Below, in pieces: positions 42,669 to 51,747 of a stretch of 64,000 nt of DNA. A model generated the notes under the pieces. It saw nothing but the letters and a program-made list of their open reading frames with translations, made no database searches and had not been told where the DNA came from. Source of the stretch: Bacteroidaceae bacterium (GTDB lineage: Bacteria; Bacteroidota; Bacteroidia; Bacteroidales; Bacteroidaceae). How positions within the stretch are numbered: position 1 is the first letter of the stretch; each line of letters starts with the position of its first letter. The translations under genes and the position numbers were made by a program. Where the stretch lies: assembly GCA_017468985.1 (NCBI GenBank), contig JAFUHF010000054.1, positions 1 to 64,000 on the forward strand, in the 5' to 3' direction.

Positions 42669-43082
42669 ATGAAAAGTTCATTCCTCACACTATTGCTTAT
42701 GGTCTTGACACTTGCAGGATGCAAAAAGCAACTCTCCTTCGACGAACGGTGCGAAAAGGAAGCCCGTATGCTCAACTTGAAATACTGTCCCAGGCAGGTG
42801 AGCGACTGCGTCATGTCCGACAGCATCGCTTATTTGCCTTCCGAGAAGGCCCTCTGCTATTACTACACGTTCAGCGACGAGCTCGACGATACCGAAGCCA
42901 TCCGCCAGGGTGAACCTGAGTTCCGCAATGCCCTCAAGGCTGAGATCATCAGCTCCATTGAGCTCAAGAAATACAAGGACCACGGCGTCACCTTCAAGTA
43001 CATCTACTTTTCTTCCAGCAGCCACGAGGTGCTTCTCGAAGAAATCTTCACCAAAAAGGACTACAGCCCCCTACCCCGATAA
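42669..43082 (+). CDS. Small lipoprotein of unknown function, 137 aa
   Basis: I start it at the ATG giving MKSSFLTLLLMVLTLAGCKK, which has a clean lipobox (LAGC). The mature protein (~119 aa) is mixed alpha/beta with few landmarks (SFDERCEKEARMLNLKYCPR; FKYIYFSSSSHEVLLEEIFT). KK rather than SDDDD follows the Cys, so it may stay on the periplasmic face. No family recognised. Confidence 0.78.
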   Translation: MKSSFLTLLLMVLTLAGCKKQLSFDERCEKEARMLNLKYCPRQVSDCVMSDSIAYLPSEKALCYYYTFSDELDDTEAIRQGEPEFRNALKAEIISSIELKKYKDHGVTFKYIYFSSSSHEVLLEEIFTKKDYSPLPR

Positions 43083-43086
43083 AATA

Positions 43087-43122
43087 AGGCTCGCAACCCT
43101 CTGAAGGTGGTTGCGAGCCTTA
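43087..43122. terminator. Bidirectional terminator between the lipoprotein and yebC genes
   Basis: A perfect 13-bp stem, AAGGCTCGCAACC (43087-43099) with GGTTGCGAGCCTT (43110-43122), and a 10-nt loop between convergent genes. Confidence 0.85.
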
Positions 43123-43148
43123 ATGTTAACGGCCTGAATAGCAACAGC

Positions 43149-43874
43149 CTATTCGGGCTTCATATTGGTATACACGGTTTGAACGTCGTCGAAGTCTTCC
43201 AGACGCTCTACCATCTTGTCAATCGTTTCGCGCTGCTCTGGCGTTACCTCTTTCAGGTCGTTGGGAATGTAGGTAAACTCTGCTCCCACCACTTCAAAGC
43301 CCTCTTGTTCGAGGTGCTTCTGTATTTCGCCGAAACTTTTCGGGTCACCATAGATGGTGATGGAGTTTTCCTCCTCATCTTCGTCGTATTCATCCTCCAC
43401 TCCATAGTCTATCAGGTCCAGAATCATCTCGTCCATGTCCAACCCATCCTTGCGCTTAAAGGAGAACACGCATTTATGGTCAAACAGATAGGCCAACGAG
43501 CCCATCGTGCCCAAATTACCGTTGAACTTATTGAAGATCGACCTTACATCGCCTACGGTTCGCGTCGGATTATCCGTGAGCGTGTCTACAAAGATGGCCA
43601 CACCGTGTGGTCCATACCCTTCGTACGTCATTGACTTGTAGTCGCTCTGGTCTTTGCCCATTGCGTTCTTGATTGCACGCTCTATATTGTCCTTGGGCAT
43701 GTTCTCGCGCTTTGCATTGGCAATGATGGCGCGAAGCGTGGGGTTGTTTTCAGGCTCTGGTCCTCCGGCCTTAACGGCGATGGCTATCTGTTTACCGATT
43801 TTGGTAAAGGTACGAGCCATGTGCCCCCATCTTTTCAGCTTTGTAGCTTTTCTATATTCAAATGCTCTTCCCAT
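43149..43874 (-). CDS. YebC/PmpR family protein
   Basis: The 241-aa protein has the typical start MGRAFEYRKATKLKRWGHMA, the TLRAIIANAKRENMPKDNIE helix region and the acidic C-terminal lobe. Family members have been described as transcription regulators and, more recently, as factors easing ribosome stalling on proline stretches. It follows pheT by 43 nt on the same strand, a translation-related context. Confidence 0.94.
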   Translation of the reverse strand: MGRAFEYRKATKLKRWGHMARTFTKIGKQIAIAVKAGGPEPENNPTLRAIIANAKRENMPKDNIERAIKNAMGKDQSDYKSMTYEGYGPHGVAIFVDTLTDNPTRTVGDVRSIFNKFNGNLGTMGSLAYLFDHKCVFSFKRKDGLDMDEMILDLIDYGVEDEYDEDEEENSITIYGDPKSFGEIQKHLEQEGFEVVGAEFTYIPNDLKEVTPEQRETIDKMVERLEDFDDVQTVYTNMKPE

Positions 43875-43917
43875 GTTATTGTATTTTAATATGTTTATTC
43901 TGATGTTCGGGTGGTGC

Positions 43918-46380
43918 TCATCTGAGTTGGGCTCCCAATTCTGTCTGGAAGCGGCGTATCAGATTCTGCATCGTCTTGTCAATCTGCTTGTCGTTGAGCG
44001 TTCGTCCTTCGTCCTGCAGCAGGAAGTTCACGGCGTAGCTCTTTTTGCCTTCCGGCAGGTTGCGGCCTTCGTAAACGTCGAATAGTTCTACCTTCTTGAG
44101 CAGTTTGCGCTCTGTGGCATAGGCCAGTGCTTCTATCTGATAGAAGCTCACGCCGCGGTCTACCAGCAGTGCAAGGTCCCTGCTCACCGCAGGATACTTG
44201 CTGATCTCCGTATATTCCACCTGATGCTTCCGGGTGGCTCGCATGAGCAGCGTCCAATCCAACTCGGCGTAGTAGACGGTCTGACTCACCCCTGCCCTTT
44301 GGGCCAATGAGGGCTGAATCACTCCCAGGCTGCCCAGTTCGCCCAGTCCGCCGTGCGTGATGCGAAGCGCACTGGCATATACATCGTTCTCCACCGTTTC
44401 CATCTTCAGAGCGGCAGGGCTCAGGCCCAACCGTGCAAAGATGTTGAGCAGAACGGCTTTCAGTTGGAAGAAACTCGTGTCTTCGTTGGGATGTGCCCAT
44501 GTTCCTTCTATCCACTTGCCCGACAGCCAGAGTGCCACGTGGGTAGATTCTCTGTAGCCGCTCAGCGATTCTTCTTGACGGCGTTCTTCTTCACGGAAAC
44601 TGTAGCAGTTGCCAAACTCGAAGAGGCGCAGGTTAGCCATTCTGTGGTTAATGTTCCTGCGGAGCGTCTCTAAGCCGCCGAAAAGGAGCGTCTGACGCAT
44701 CACGTTCAGGTCTTCGCTCAGCGGATTCATCAGCCTGACGCAGTGGGCGGAGGGGTAACTTTCCAGTCCGTCGTAGTAAGAAGCCTTGGTGAGGGAGTTG
44801 TTCAGTATTTCATTGAAGCCGGCTCCCACCAACTGCTCTGCCACCAGGTTTTGCAGCTTGTTGCTGTGGTCCGTCTCACCCTTGATCGTGAGTGTTGAGT
44901 TTACTGAGGAGGGTATTTCGATGCTGTTGTATCCATATATGCGGAGAATGTCCTCTGCAACGTCACACGGATGGGTCACGTCGGTACGGTAAGGAGGCAC
45001 GAGCAACTTCAGGCCGTCTTCCTTTTCCTCCACAATTTCCACTTCGAGGCTCTGGAGGATGTTTTTCACCGTGTCCTTCGGGATGCTCTCGCCTACGAGG
45101 TCGGTCAGATACTGGTAATTCAGCTCCACGGGGAATGAGGGAGCCTTTTCAGGCCGTGTATCCTTGATGTCCATGGCTATTTCGCCGCCTGCCAGCTCCT
45201 TCACCAGTATGGCAGCCTGCTTCAGGGCGTAAATCTGCCCGTTAGGATCGATGCCACGCTCAAAGCGGAAGCTTGCATCGGTGTTCAAACCGTGGCGACG
45301 GGCACTCTTGCGAATACTCGTGGGATGAAAATAGGCGCTCTCCAGTAGAACGTTGCAAGTAGTCTCGTAGGTTCCCGAGCCCCGACCCCCAAACACTCCT
45401 GCTGTGCACATGGGTTCCTTAGCATTACAGATGGCCAGGTCGCCTGAACTGAGCTGATGCTCCACCCCATCCAGCGTCACGAAGGGTGTACCCTCCGGGA
45501 GCGTCTGAACGACAACCTTTCGGCCTTCCACCATGTCTGCATCAAAGCAGTGCAAGGGTTGTCCGTAGGCCATCATGATGTAATTAGTGATGTCCACAAT
45601 ATTGTTGATGGGTCTGAGGCCTATGGTAATGAGGCGCTCCTGCAGCCACTGGGGACTTTCCTTCACCTGACAGCCCTTCACGCTTACGGCGCAGTAGCGC
45701 GGACAGCGAGTCGTGTCCTTCACCTCTACGTCGATTTCCAGATCGTGGCTGTCCACGCTGAAAGCCTCCGTGTCCGGGCGGTGCAGGCTCGTGGGAACGC
45801 CGTGGCGCTTGAGGTAGGCATACAGGTCGCGCGCCACTCCGTAGTGCGAGCAGGCGTCGGCGCGGTTGGGCGTGATGTCTACCTCAATCACGTAGTCTTT
45901 CTTCACCTTATAATAATCAGCCGCCTGGGTGCCTACGGGCACATCCTCCGGAAGCACTATGATTCCGTCGTGGCTGGTGCCTACGCCTATTTCGTCTTCT
46001 GCACAAATCATGCCGCACGATTCCACACCGCGCAGCTTCGAGCGTTTAATCTGAAACTCCTGTTCGCCGTCGTACAGCTTGCAGCCCAACGTGGCAACCA
46101 CCACCTTCTGACCTGCTGCCACGTTGGGGGCGCCGCAAACGATCTGTTGCCTTTCGCCACTGCCAAGGTCAACGGAGCAAACGTGCAGGTGGTCGGAGTT
46201 CGGGTGAGGCTCGCAAGTCATGACCTGACCTACGACGAGGCCTCTCAGCCCTCCCTTAATCGATTCGCGCTCCTCCACCGAGCCTACTTCCAGACCTATG
46301 GACGTCAACGCCTCGCCCACCTCTTCGGCCGTGAGGTTGAAATCCACGTATTCCTTGAGCCAATTGTAAGATATATTCAT
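43918..46380 (-). CDS. pheT: Phenylalanine-tRNA ligase beta subunit
   Basis: The 820-aa protein has the N-terminal tRNA-binding OB fold (~40-150: VVGQVMTCEPHPNSDHLHVC), B3/B4 editing (~215-385) and B5 domains, the catalytic-like core (~480-700) and a C-terminal ferredoxin-like anticodon-binding domain (YPAVSRDLALLVDRGVSF onward). The alpha-subunit gene is not adjacent, as is usual in Bacteroidota. A TAAATTTG box lies at 46413-46420. Confidence 0.97.
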   Translation of the reverse strand: MNISYNWLKEYVDFNLTAEEVGEALTSIGLEVGSVEERESIKGGLRGLVVGQVMTCEPHPNSDHLHVCSVDLGSGERQQIVCGAPNVAAGQKVVVATLGCKLYDGEQEFQIKRSKLRGVESCGMICAEDEIGVGTSHDGIIVLPEDVPVGTQAADYYKVKKDYVIEVDITPNRADACSHYGVARDLYAYLKRHGVPTSLHRPDTEAFSVDSHDLEIDVEVKDTTRCPRYCAVSVKGCQVKESPQWLQERLITIGLRPINNIVDITNYIMMAYGQPLHCFDADMVEGRKVVVQTLPEGTPFVTLDGVEHQLSSGDLAICNAKEPMCTAGVFGGRGSGTYETTCNVLLESAYFHPTSIRKSARRHGLNTDASFRFERGIDPNGQIYALKQAAILVKELAGGEIAMDIKDTRPEKAPSFPVELNYQYLTDLVGESIPKDTVKNILQSLEVEIVEEKEDGLKLLVPPYRTDVTHPCDVAEDILRIYGYNSIEIPSSVNSTLTIKGETDHSNKLQNLVAEQLVGAGFNEILNNSLTKASYYDGLESYPSAHCVRLMNPLSEDLNVMRQTLLFGGLETLRRNINHRMANLRLFEFGNCYSFREEERRQEESLSGYRESTHVALWLSGKWIEGTWAHPNEDTSFFQLKAVLLNIFARLGLSPAALKMETVENDVYASALRITHGGLGELGSLGVIQPSLAQRAGVSQTVYYAELDWTLLMRATRKHQVEYTEISKYPAVSRDLALLVDRGVSFYQIEALAYATERKLLKKVELFDVYEGRNLPEGKKSYAVNFLLQDEGRTLNDKQIDKTMQNLIRRFQTELGAQLR

Positions 46381-46412
46381 GAGGCTTTTCTTTTAATTTC
46401 TGAAACAGGACG

Positions 46413-46420
46413 CAAATTTA
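46413..46420 (-). promoter_or_regulatory. -7 element of pheT
   Basis: TAAATTTG on the minus strand, 33 nt before the pheT start; no TTG at the expected -33 position. Confidence 0.5.
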
Positions 46421-46562
46421 CGAAATCTTGCTGAATAATCAGTCTTGATTTAGAATAATCAACACCGAATTCTTCGGAAATTGGTGCTCCAGACTTCTGA
46501 CGCATTCATTACCGAACAACTCCTCTTACTCAAGGCCCCCAGACCTGTCAGAACTTACGTTC

Positions 46563-47465
46563 TCATTCCAGCCATCGACCTTTTTTCAATGCCTTGATGA
46601 AGTCGAGGGTAAATTCATCGGCCCCACGGGCATTGAGATGAGAACCGTCTTTGAAGTATAGATCGTTACGTACATATTTGGGATCATTGCTAAAGTCTAA
46701 TAGCGGATAACCCTCACGGGCGCTCAGTTCACGTATTGGTCGGAGCTGCTCTTCGTCCATGCCGTAATAAATAGGAGATATGCAGAAGATCACCTTCGCT
46801 CCTTTCACATGTTCAAGGAATGCTTGTATGTATTTTTGCTTCAGGGGATCAGGAGCGACGGTCTCCTTACTTCGCTTTTCCCGGATTTTAATCGGATCGA
46901 GTTCCCCCTTAAGCGGCCGAAAGCCATTTTGGCCCAATTCATGCAGTGAAAGAAAACAATCAGACAGTATGGTAAGAAAACATGAATTTGAACGGTAAAG
47001 CCAGCTCATCATTTTCCACCGTTCAGCAGGGTCTACATCCCAAAATATGGACTGGATGCCCTGACGGTCATAGTATTGTTTCAATTTAGCAATGTATCTG
47101 TGGTTGTCGTTCGTATCTATGTCGAAACTCTTCGTAAATTCCCAGACCACCACCTTGGGCTTATAGCGTCTCTCTATCATCAAAAGTCTGGCATAGTTGA
47201 GGATGATGCCATTACCGTCTTCACCCACCGTAAAGCAACTGTATCCCAAGGAGTCTGAGAGCATGAGTGTGTTGTAATGATGCGTGGCCCTCGATGACCC
47301 GAAGATGAGCATGTCCTGATTCACCTCGTTTGCAATATAGTTATATCTGCCGTAGTTGCCACGCGTTGCGTTCAGAGCCATTGAGGAAAACAGATGGCCC
47401 AAACCATAGTCCACCAAGGCCAAAATGGCGAAGAAAATCGATAGTCGGATAATAAACTTTTTCAT
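46563..47465 (-). CDS. Membrane-anchored SGNH-like protein, partner of the MBOAT acyltransferase
   Basis: I start it at MKKFIIRLSIFFAILALVDY (300 aa), whose N-terminus is a signal anchor. The extracytoplasmic domain shows SGNH-type features: MLIFGSSRATHHYN (nucleophile Ser region, ~60) and YFKDGSHLNARGA (Asp/His, ~280). Proteins of this layout (AlgX/DltD-like) transfer acetyl groups handed over by MBOAT proteins. It lies 4 nt after the MBOAT gene, so the two probably act together on a cell-surface glycan. Confidence 0.8.
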   Translation of the reverse strand: MKKFIIRLSIFFAILALVDYGLGHLFSSMALNATRGNYGRYNYIANEVNQDMLIFGSSRATHHYNTLMLSDSLGYSCFTVGEDGNGIILNYARLLMIERRYKPKVVVWEFTKSFDIDTNDNHRYIAKLKQYYDRQGIQSIFWDVDPAERWKMMSWLYRSNSCFLTILSDCFLSLHELGQNGFRPLKGELDPIKIREKRSKETVAPDPLKQKYIQAFLEHVKGAKVIFCISPIYYGMDEEQLRPIRELSAREGYPLLDFSNDPKYVRNDLYFKDGSHLNARGADEFTLDFIKALKKGRWLE

Positions 47466-47469
47466 AAGG

Positions 47470-48882
47470 CTAAAAATTGGCATAAATAAACTGGTCAGCA
47501 CCGAAAACACCGGCCAACAATATACTGATCATGATGAAGACATAGGCACTCCACCGCACAACAACGTACGGGCTGTCAAGGATGCGGAATCTGGTAGGCA
47601 TAAATTCATCGGTCAGATCTTTGGCCACGAGCATGATGAGGCCAAAGAGGATGAACGCGGTTGTGTTCAGGCCGTCAAAATAGAGGGAATCCCACGAGGC
47701 AGTAAAGATTCTGCCTGTCATATGGCAAGCATCGCTGAGCGTAGGCATGCGGAAGAAAATCCACGCAAAATTAACGATGAGAAACGTTATCACCATCTTT
47801 ATGCTCCTGCCAAAGGGGCCATAAGAGCATCGCTGCTGGCCCACAGCCTTCTCAATAATCTGAAACACTCCGTGCATCATGCCCCAAACAATGAAAGTCC
47901 AGTTGGCGCCATGCCAGATGCCGCTCACCAGAAAGGTCACGAAGATGTTCCAATAGTTGCGCAACGTAGAACAGCGGCTTCCACCCAATGGTATATACAC
48001 GTAGTCCTTGAGCCAGGTGGAGAGCGAAATGTGCCAACGGTGCCAGAAGTCAGTTACACTCACTGCAAAGTATGGTCTACGGAAGTTCTCCCTCAATTCG
48101 AAGCCCAGAACCTTGCCCACACCGATGGCCATCAGAGAATAGCCGCCAAAATCCGTGTATATCTGCACACTATAGAGCACACTGGCCATGAAATCAGTCA
48201 AACCATTGTAGTTTTCGTAGTTTTGCATCACTGTATCCACATACAGCCCCACTCTATCGGCTACCACTACCTTCATAAACATGCCCCACAATAGCATTTT
48301 CAGTCCTGCGACGGTTTTTTCGTAGTCAAAGCTCTTGCGCGGCTGTTTCAGTTGGGGCAGAAAGAGTGACGCCCTGTTGATCGGACCGCTGAGGATACTT
48401 GGAAAGAATGAAACGAACAGCGCGTAAGCCAAAAAATCGTGTTCGGCTTCCTGACGGCGATAGTATACATCCCACAAATAGCCAAGGGCCTGAAAAGTGA
48501 AAAACGAAATACCCACCGGAATGGCCCAGTTCAGGCCGTGCAGGGAGCATTTCAGGCCCACAGCCGAAAGAGCAAGACTGACACTCTCGCCCACGATGTC
48601 AAAATACTTGAAAAAAATCAGAGGCAATAGTGCAAGTACTACTCCCACGGTGAGCCATCCTCTGGAGTAGGCTCGCCGCTCCAGCATGAGGGCCGCAGCA
48701 TAGGTGACCACCGTTACCGCAAGAAGAATGAGTGCCCAAGTGGGCTTCCACTGCATGTAAAGCAGGTAGCTCACAAGGAGAAGAAAGACGTTACGCACTC
48801 GCTGTTTGCTTCCGGGAATAATGTAATAGAGCATAAACAGGAGCGGAAAGATAATAATGAAGTTGAATGAGTTGAATATCAT
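47470..48882 (-). CDS. MBOAT family O-acyltransferase (AlgI/DltB-like)
   Basis: The chosen ATG gives MIFNSFNFIIIFPLLFMLYY (470 aa). The frame stays open 69 codons upstream, but that part is unlike the family. About ten membrane segments and the catalytic histidine motif FLVSGIWHGANWTFIVWG are present, plus the family's DFWHRWHISLSTWLKDYVYI. It moves acyl (probably acetyl) groups across the inner membrane for the SGNH partner encoded next. Confidence 0.93.
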   Translation of the reverse strand: MIFNSFNFIIIFPLLFMLYYIIPGSKQRVRNVFLLLVSYLLYMQWKPTWALILLAVTVVTYAAALMLERRAYSRGWLTVGVVLALLPLIFFKYFDIVGESVSLALSAVGLKCSLHGLNWAIPVGISFFTFQALGYLWDVYYRRQEAEHDFLAYALFVSFFPSILSGPINRASLFLPQLKQPRKSFDYEKTVAGLKMLLWGMFMKVVVADRVGLYVDTVMQNYENYNGLTDFMASVLYSVQIYTDFGGYSLMAIGVGKVLGFELRENFRRPYFAVSVTDFWHRWHISLSTWLKDYVYIPLGGSRCSTLRNYWNIFVTFLVSGIWHGANWTFIVWGMMHGVFQIIEKAVGQQRCSYGPFGRSIKMVITFLIVNFAWIFFRMPTLSDACHMTGRIFTASWDSLYFDGLNTTAFILFGLIMLVAKDLTDEFMPTRFRILDSPYVVVRWSAYVFIMISILLAGVFGADQFIYANF

Positions 48883-49667
48883 CCGCCAGCAATATTTGCG
48901 CCTGATGATACCCCTGATCAAGGCTCTGTTATTCTTATTTTTCCTCTCTACATAAGAAAAGCGGGGTATCCGGCCTCCACCTGCTAGCTTTTCGAGGCCT
49001 ACCACAGCCTTATCCTGAAAACAGACAGAGCGATACCCACGCCGATAGTATATATCACCTATACCGCACAAAGGTGTGCAAAACGGCACATTGCCGTCGG
49101 CACACCAGGGCAGGCATAATTATATACTTACCCGTAGCATCAGCTTTGTAATGTTCTTGTCAGGATTATTCGATTGTGGTAGTTCCGAATAGCCAAAAAC
49201 AAAACGTCAGCGACGCTTCTCAATATGTAGTGCTCCCTCCCTATAGCCGACGCACCATTATGGGTGCAGCCTGGCGTGAGTAAGCGGATGCAAATTTACG
49301 TCTTTTTTAGTGAAATTCGTTCGTTTTGTTCTGAAAACCATGGAGCGGACTTGCTGTTCATGTGCTCCGAAATAGTCAGGCACGCACTCAGCGGAATTAC
49401 CAGAGGGCATAAAAGGGTCGCGCATGGCTTGAACGGAGAGATTCCGATCTCTGGAAAGACCAACCGATGGCCAGACGGCGTTTCTGAGGTTCTGAGTAGA
49501 GATGAATGAGGCTCCATCGGCCCTACTCAGCAGCAGAGAAACGATGGACGAGTCTCCACCGGCCTTACTCAGCGGCAGGGAAACTCCGGCAGAGCGTCTG
49601 CCAAAGGAATTCATGCGGAAAAGTGGGCCGAAGGACTCTCCGGCGGCGCTACTCGGCGGCTCAGCAA
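48883..49667. other. 785-bp gene-free stretch upstream of the MBOAT gene
   Basis: I find no convincing gene. It holds a TAAATTTG box on the minus strand at 49291-49298, which would give a leader of about 400 nt to the MBOAT operon, a small inverted repeat around 49251-49266 (GCACC...GGGTGC), and decayed 42-bp-period repeats from 49512. The upstream extension of the MBOAT frame (to 49089) is low in plausible codons. Confidence 0.6.
49512..49595. repeat. Decayed 42-bp repeat, two clear copies
   Basis: Units at 49512 and 49554 share CTCCAYCGGCCYTACTCAGC followed by RGCAGRGAAAC (27 of the first 31 bases identical). A third similar segment (CTCCGGCGGCGCTACTCGGC) starts at 49638, again on a 42-bp grid, and runs into the araC stop. 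The sequence differs from the repeat at 31.6 kb but has the same period. Confidence 0.6.
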
Positions 49668-50549
49668 TCAGGCGGTACGGAGCTGCATGGGAGTCAGGCC
49701 GCTGTGTTGCCTCACGTAATGGCCGAAGAAGGAGGAATTGGCAAACCCGAGCGTTGCGCTCACCTGCTTTATGCTCATGTCGGTCTGCTTGAGGTAGTAA
49801 CGCACGTCTTCCATCACGTGCTCAGTGATCCATTCGCCTGCCGTCTTGCCCGACTGCCTTTTGCAGATGGTGGAAAGGTACTTCGCACTCACGCACAGCT
49901 CTGACGCATAGGCCTCCACACTCTGATATTTCCTCCTCTTGCCCGACAGCAGGGCGAGGAAACGCTGAAAGAGCGTATCGCCAGGGGTCAGCGCCTCATG
50001 GGCTTCATAGGGGAGCATCTGGCGGAGCATTCCGCAAAGTCCGAGCAGTGCACCGCGTATCAGTGACTGAATGATGTCGCTTCGGTAAGGATTATCGGTA
50101 TGCGAATCAATACATATACGCAGCAAATCATAAAAATAACTGATAAACCGGACGTCCTCTCCCTGCATGGAAACGACGTGCATGCGGTGGATGTACATCA
50201 TTTCGTTCCAAATTCCGATCTTCTCGCGTAGGAAGCTCTGCAAAATGCGGTTGGTAAAGAAGATGGCCTTGAATTTGAAGTCATGACTGAACAGAAAATT
50301 GCTGAAACTAACGTTGGGCGGACAAATTAAGAGCTCGTTTTCGGCTATAACGATGGTCTTTCCATTCATCTCTGCCTGCACACGACCCTGCATGGCCACT
50401 GCGATGAAGTTCATCTTGATTCGGGCCTGGCTGGGCTCGGCCAGTTTGGCGATATTATCTATTATAATAATGTCGTCGTCGGAGTAGTCAATGCTTATCT
50501 GCTCGTTAGAAGCGAGGTTCTGGAGGGTGATGACATTTTGAAGTTGCAT
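49668..50549 (-). CDS. AraC-family transcriptional regulator
   Basis: The 293-aa protein has an N-terminal cupin-like sensor half and a C-terminal double helix-turn-helix (~195-293: SVEAYASELCVSAKYLSTIC; QVSATLGFANSSFFGHYVRQ; HSGLTPMQLR). It is transcribed divergently from the RND efflux operon with a 172-nt intergenic region, so it is the likely regulator of that pump. The inducer is unknown. Confidence 0.92.
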   Translation of the reverse strand: MQLQNVITLQNLASNEQISIDYSDDDIIIIDNIAKLAEPSQARIKMNFIAVAMQGRVQAEMNGKTIVIAENELLICPPNVSFSNFLFSHDFKFKAIFFTNRILQSFLREKIGIWNEMMYIHRMHVVSMQGEDVRFISYFYDLLRICIDSHTDNPYRSDIIQSLIRGALLGLCGMLRQMLPYEAHEALTPGDTLFQRFLALLSGKRRKYQSVEAYASELCVSAKYLSTICKRQSGKTAGEWITEHVMEDVRYYLKQTDMSIKQVSATLGFANSSFFGHYVRQHSGLTPMQLRTA

Positions 50550-50569
50550 GGTAGCGTCGTTTTAGACTG

Positions 50570-50577
50570 CAAAGATA
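50570..50577 (-). promoter_or_regulatory. -7 element of the araC-type gene
   Basis: TATCTTTG on the minus strand, 21 nt before the start codon; matches TAnnTTTG. Confidence 0.6.
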
Positions 50578-50721
50578 GTACAAAGGGGCCGGAAAGCGTG
50601 TCACGAAGGTCGCTTATCGCGTCCTATATTTCCTCTGAAGGCGAAATATTGCAGCGCAGGCGAAACATAGGACATCGTTTTCTTGGAAAGAATGATGAAT
50701 TTTGCACCAAAATCGGATATA

Positions 50722-51747
50722 ATGATGAAAAAAGTACTGATGGGCCTGCTCGTGCTGACGGTGGCAGGCGGTTGCAACAAGAAGGAGACTCCCAGAGAGT
50801 TGGCTCCCGTCAAGGTAAAGACCATCACCGTGGGCCACACGGTGGGACTGAGTGAACAGAACTACAGCGGCACCATTGAGGAGGAGAGCAGCTCCGCCCT
50901 GAGCTTCGCCGGCGTGGGCACGGTGGAAAGTATGCTTGTAAGCGAGGGCCGCTTCGTCAGGAAGGGCCAGCTGCTGGGCAAACTCGACTCTACCGCCGCC
51001 CACAATGCCTACGAGGCAGCCCGGGCCACCCTCGAACAGGCCCTCGACGCCCGTGAGCGACTCCGAATGCTGCGCGACAGTGGTTCCCTGCCCGAAATAA
51101 AATGGATAGAGATAGAAACGCAGGTGCGCCAGGCACAGGCGTCGGAACAAATAGCCCTCAAGTCACTCCACGACACACGCCTGGTAGCCCCATTCAGTGG
51201 TTACATATCGAAAAAGGACGTGGAGAGCGGAGCCAACGTAGTGCCGGGCATCGCTGCCCTGAAGCTCGTAAGGATTGACCAGGTGAAGGTCAAGATTAAT
51301 GTGCCGGAGGAAGACATCGGCCACATCATGAAGGGCCAGACCATGCAGGTGAGTGTGGCCGCCATAGGCAAGAACTACGAGGCCCGAGTCACGGAAAAGG
51401 GCGTCAGTGCCGACCCCTTCTCGCGCTCGTATGAGGTAAAGGGCGTCATAGCCAATCCCCACCACGAACTGCTGCCCGGCATGGTGGCCGACGTGAAGTG
51501 CATGGCCGCTGAGCCCACGGGAGCCGAAGCGGAGCCCATCACCGTACCGGCTCACATCGTTCAGATCGATGCTGACAACCGTCCCTTCGTCTGGACAGTG
51601 ACCGAGAAGGGCCGCGCAAGGCGCACTTGCGTCATCCTGGGCGAAAACAGAGGCCAACGGGTGGTCGTAGAAGGTTTGAGTGAAGGCCAAAAAGTGATCA
51701 GCGAGGGTTGGCAGAAGGTTTCAACCGGCATGGAAGTGACAGAATGA
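50722..51747 (+). CDS. RND efflux periplasmic adaptor lipoprotein (membrane fusion protein)
   Basis: I start it at MMKKVLMGLLVLTVAGGCNK, a lipoprotein signal (lipobox AGGC). The 341-aa protein has the split barrel-sandwich/lipoyl halves (VESMLVSEGRFVRKGQLLGK; LVAPFSGYISKKDVESGANV), an alpha hairpin between them and a beta-barrel region. It bridges the pump and TolC. It overlaps the pump start by 4 nt (ATGA). Confidence 0.94.
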   Translation: MMKKVLMGLLVLTVAGGCNKKETPRELAPVKVKTITVGHTVGLSEQNYSGTIEEESSSALSFAGVGTVESMLVSEGRFVRKGQLLGKLDSTAAHNAYEAARATLEQALDARERLRMLRDSGSLPEIKWIEIETQVRQAQASEQIALKSLHDTRLVAPFSGYISKKDVESGANVVPGIAALKLVRIDQVKVKINVPEEDIGHIMKGQTMQVSVAAIGKNYEARVTEKGVSADPFSRSYEVKGVIANPHHELLPGMVADVKCMAAEPTGAEAEPITVPAHIVQIDADNRPFVWTVTEKGRARRTCVILGENRGQRVVVEGLSEGQKVISEGWQKVSTGMEVTE

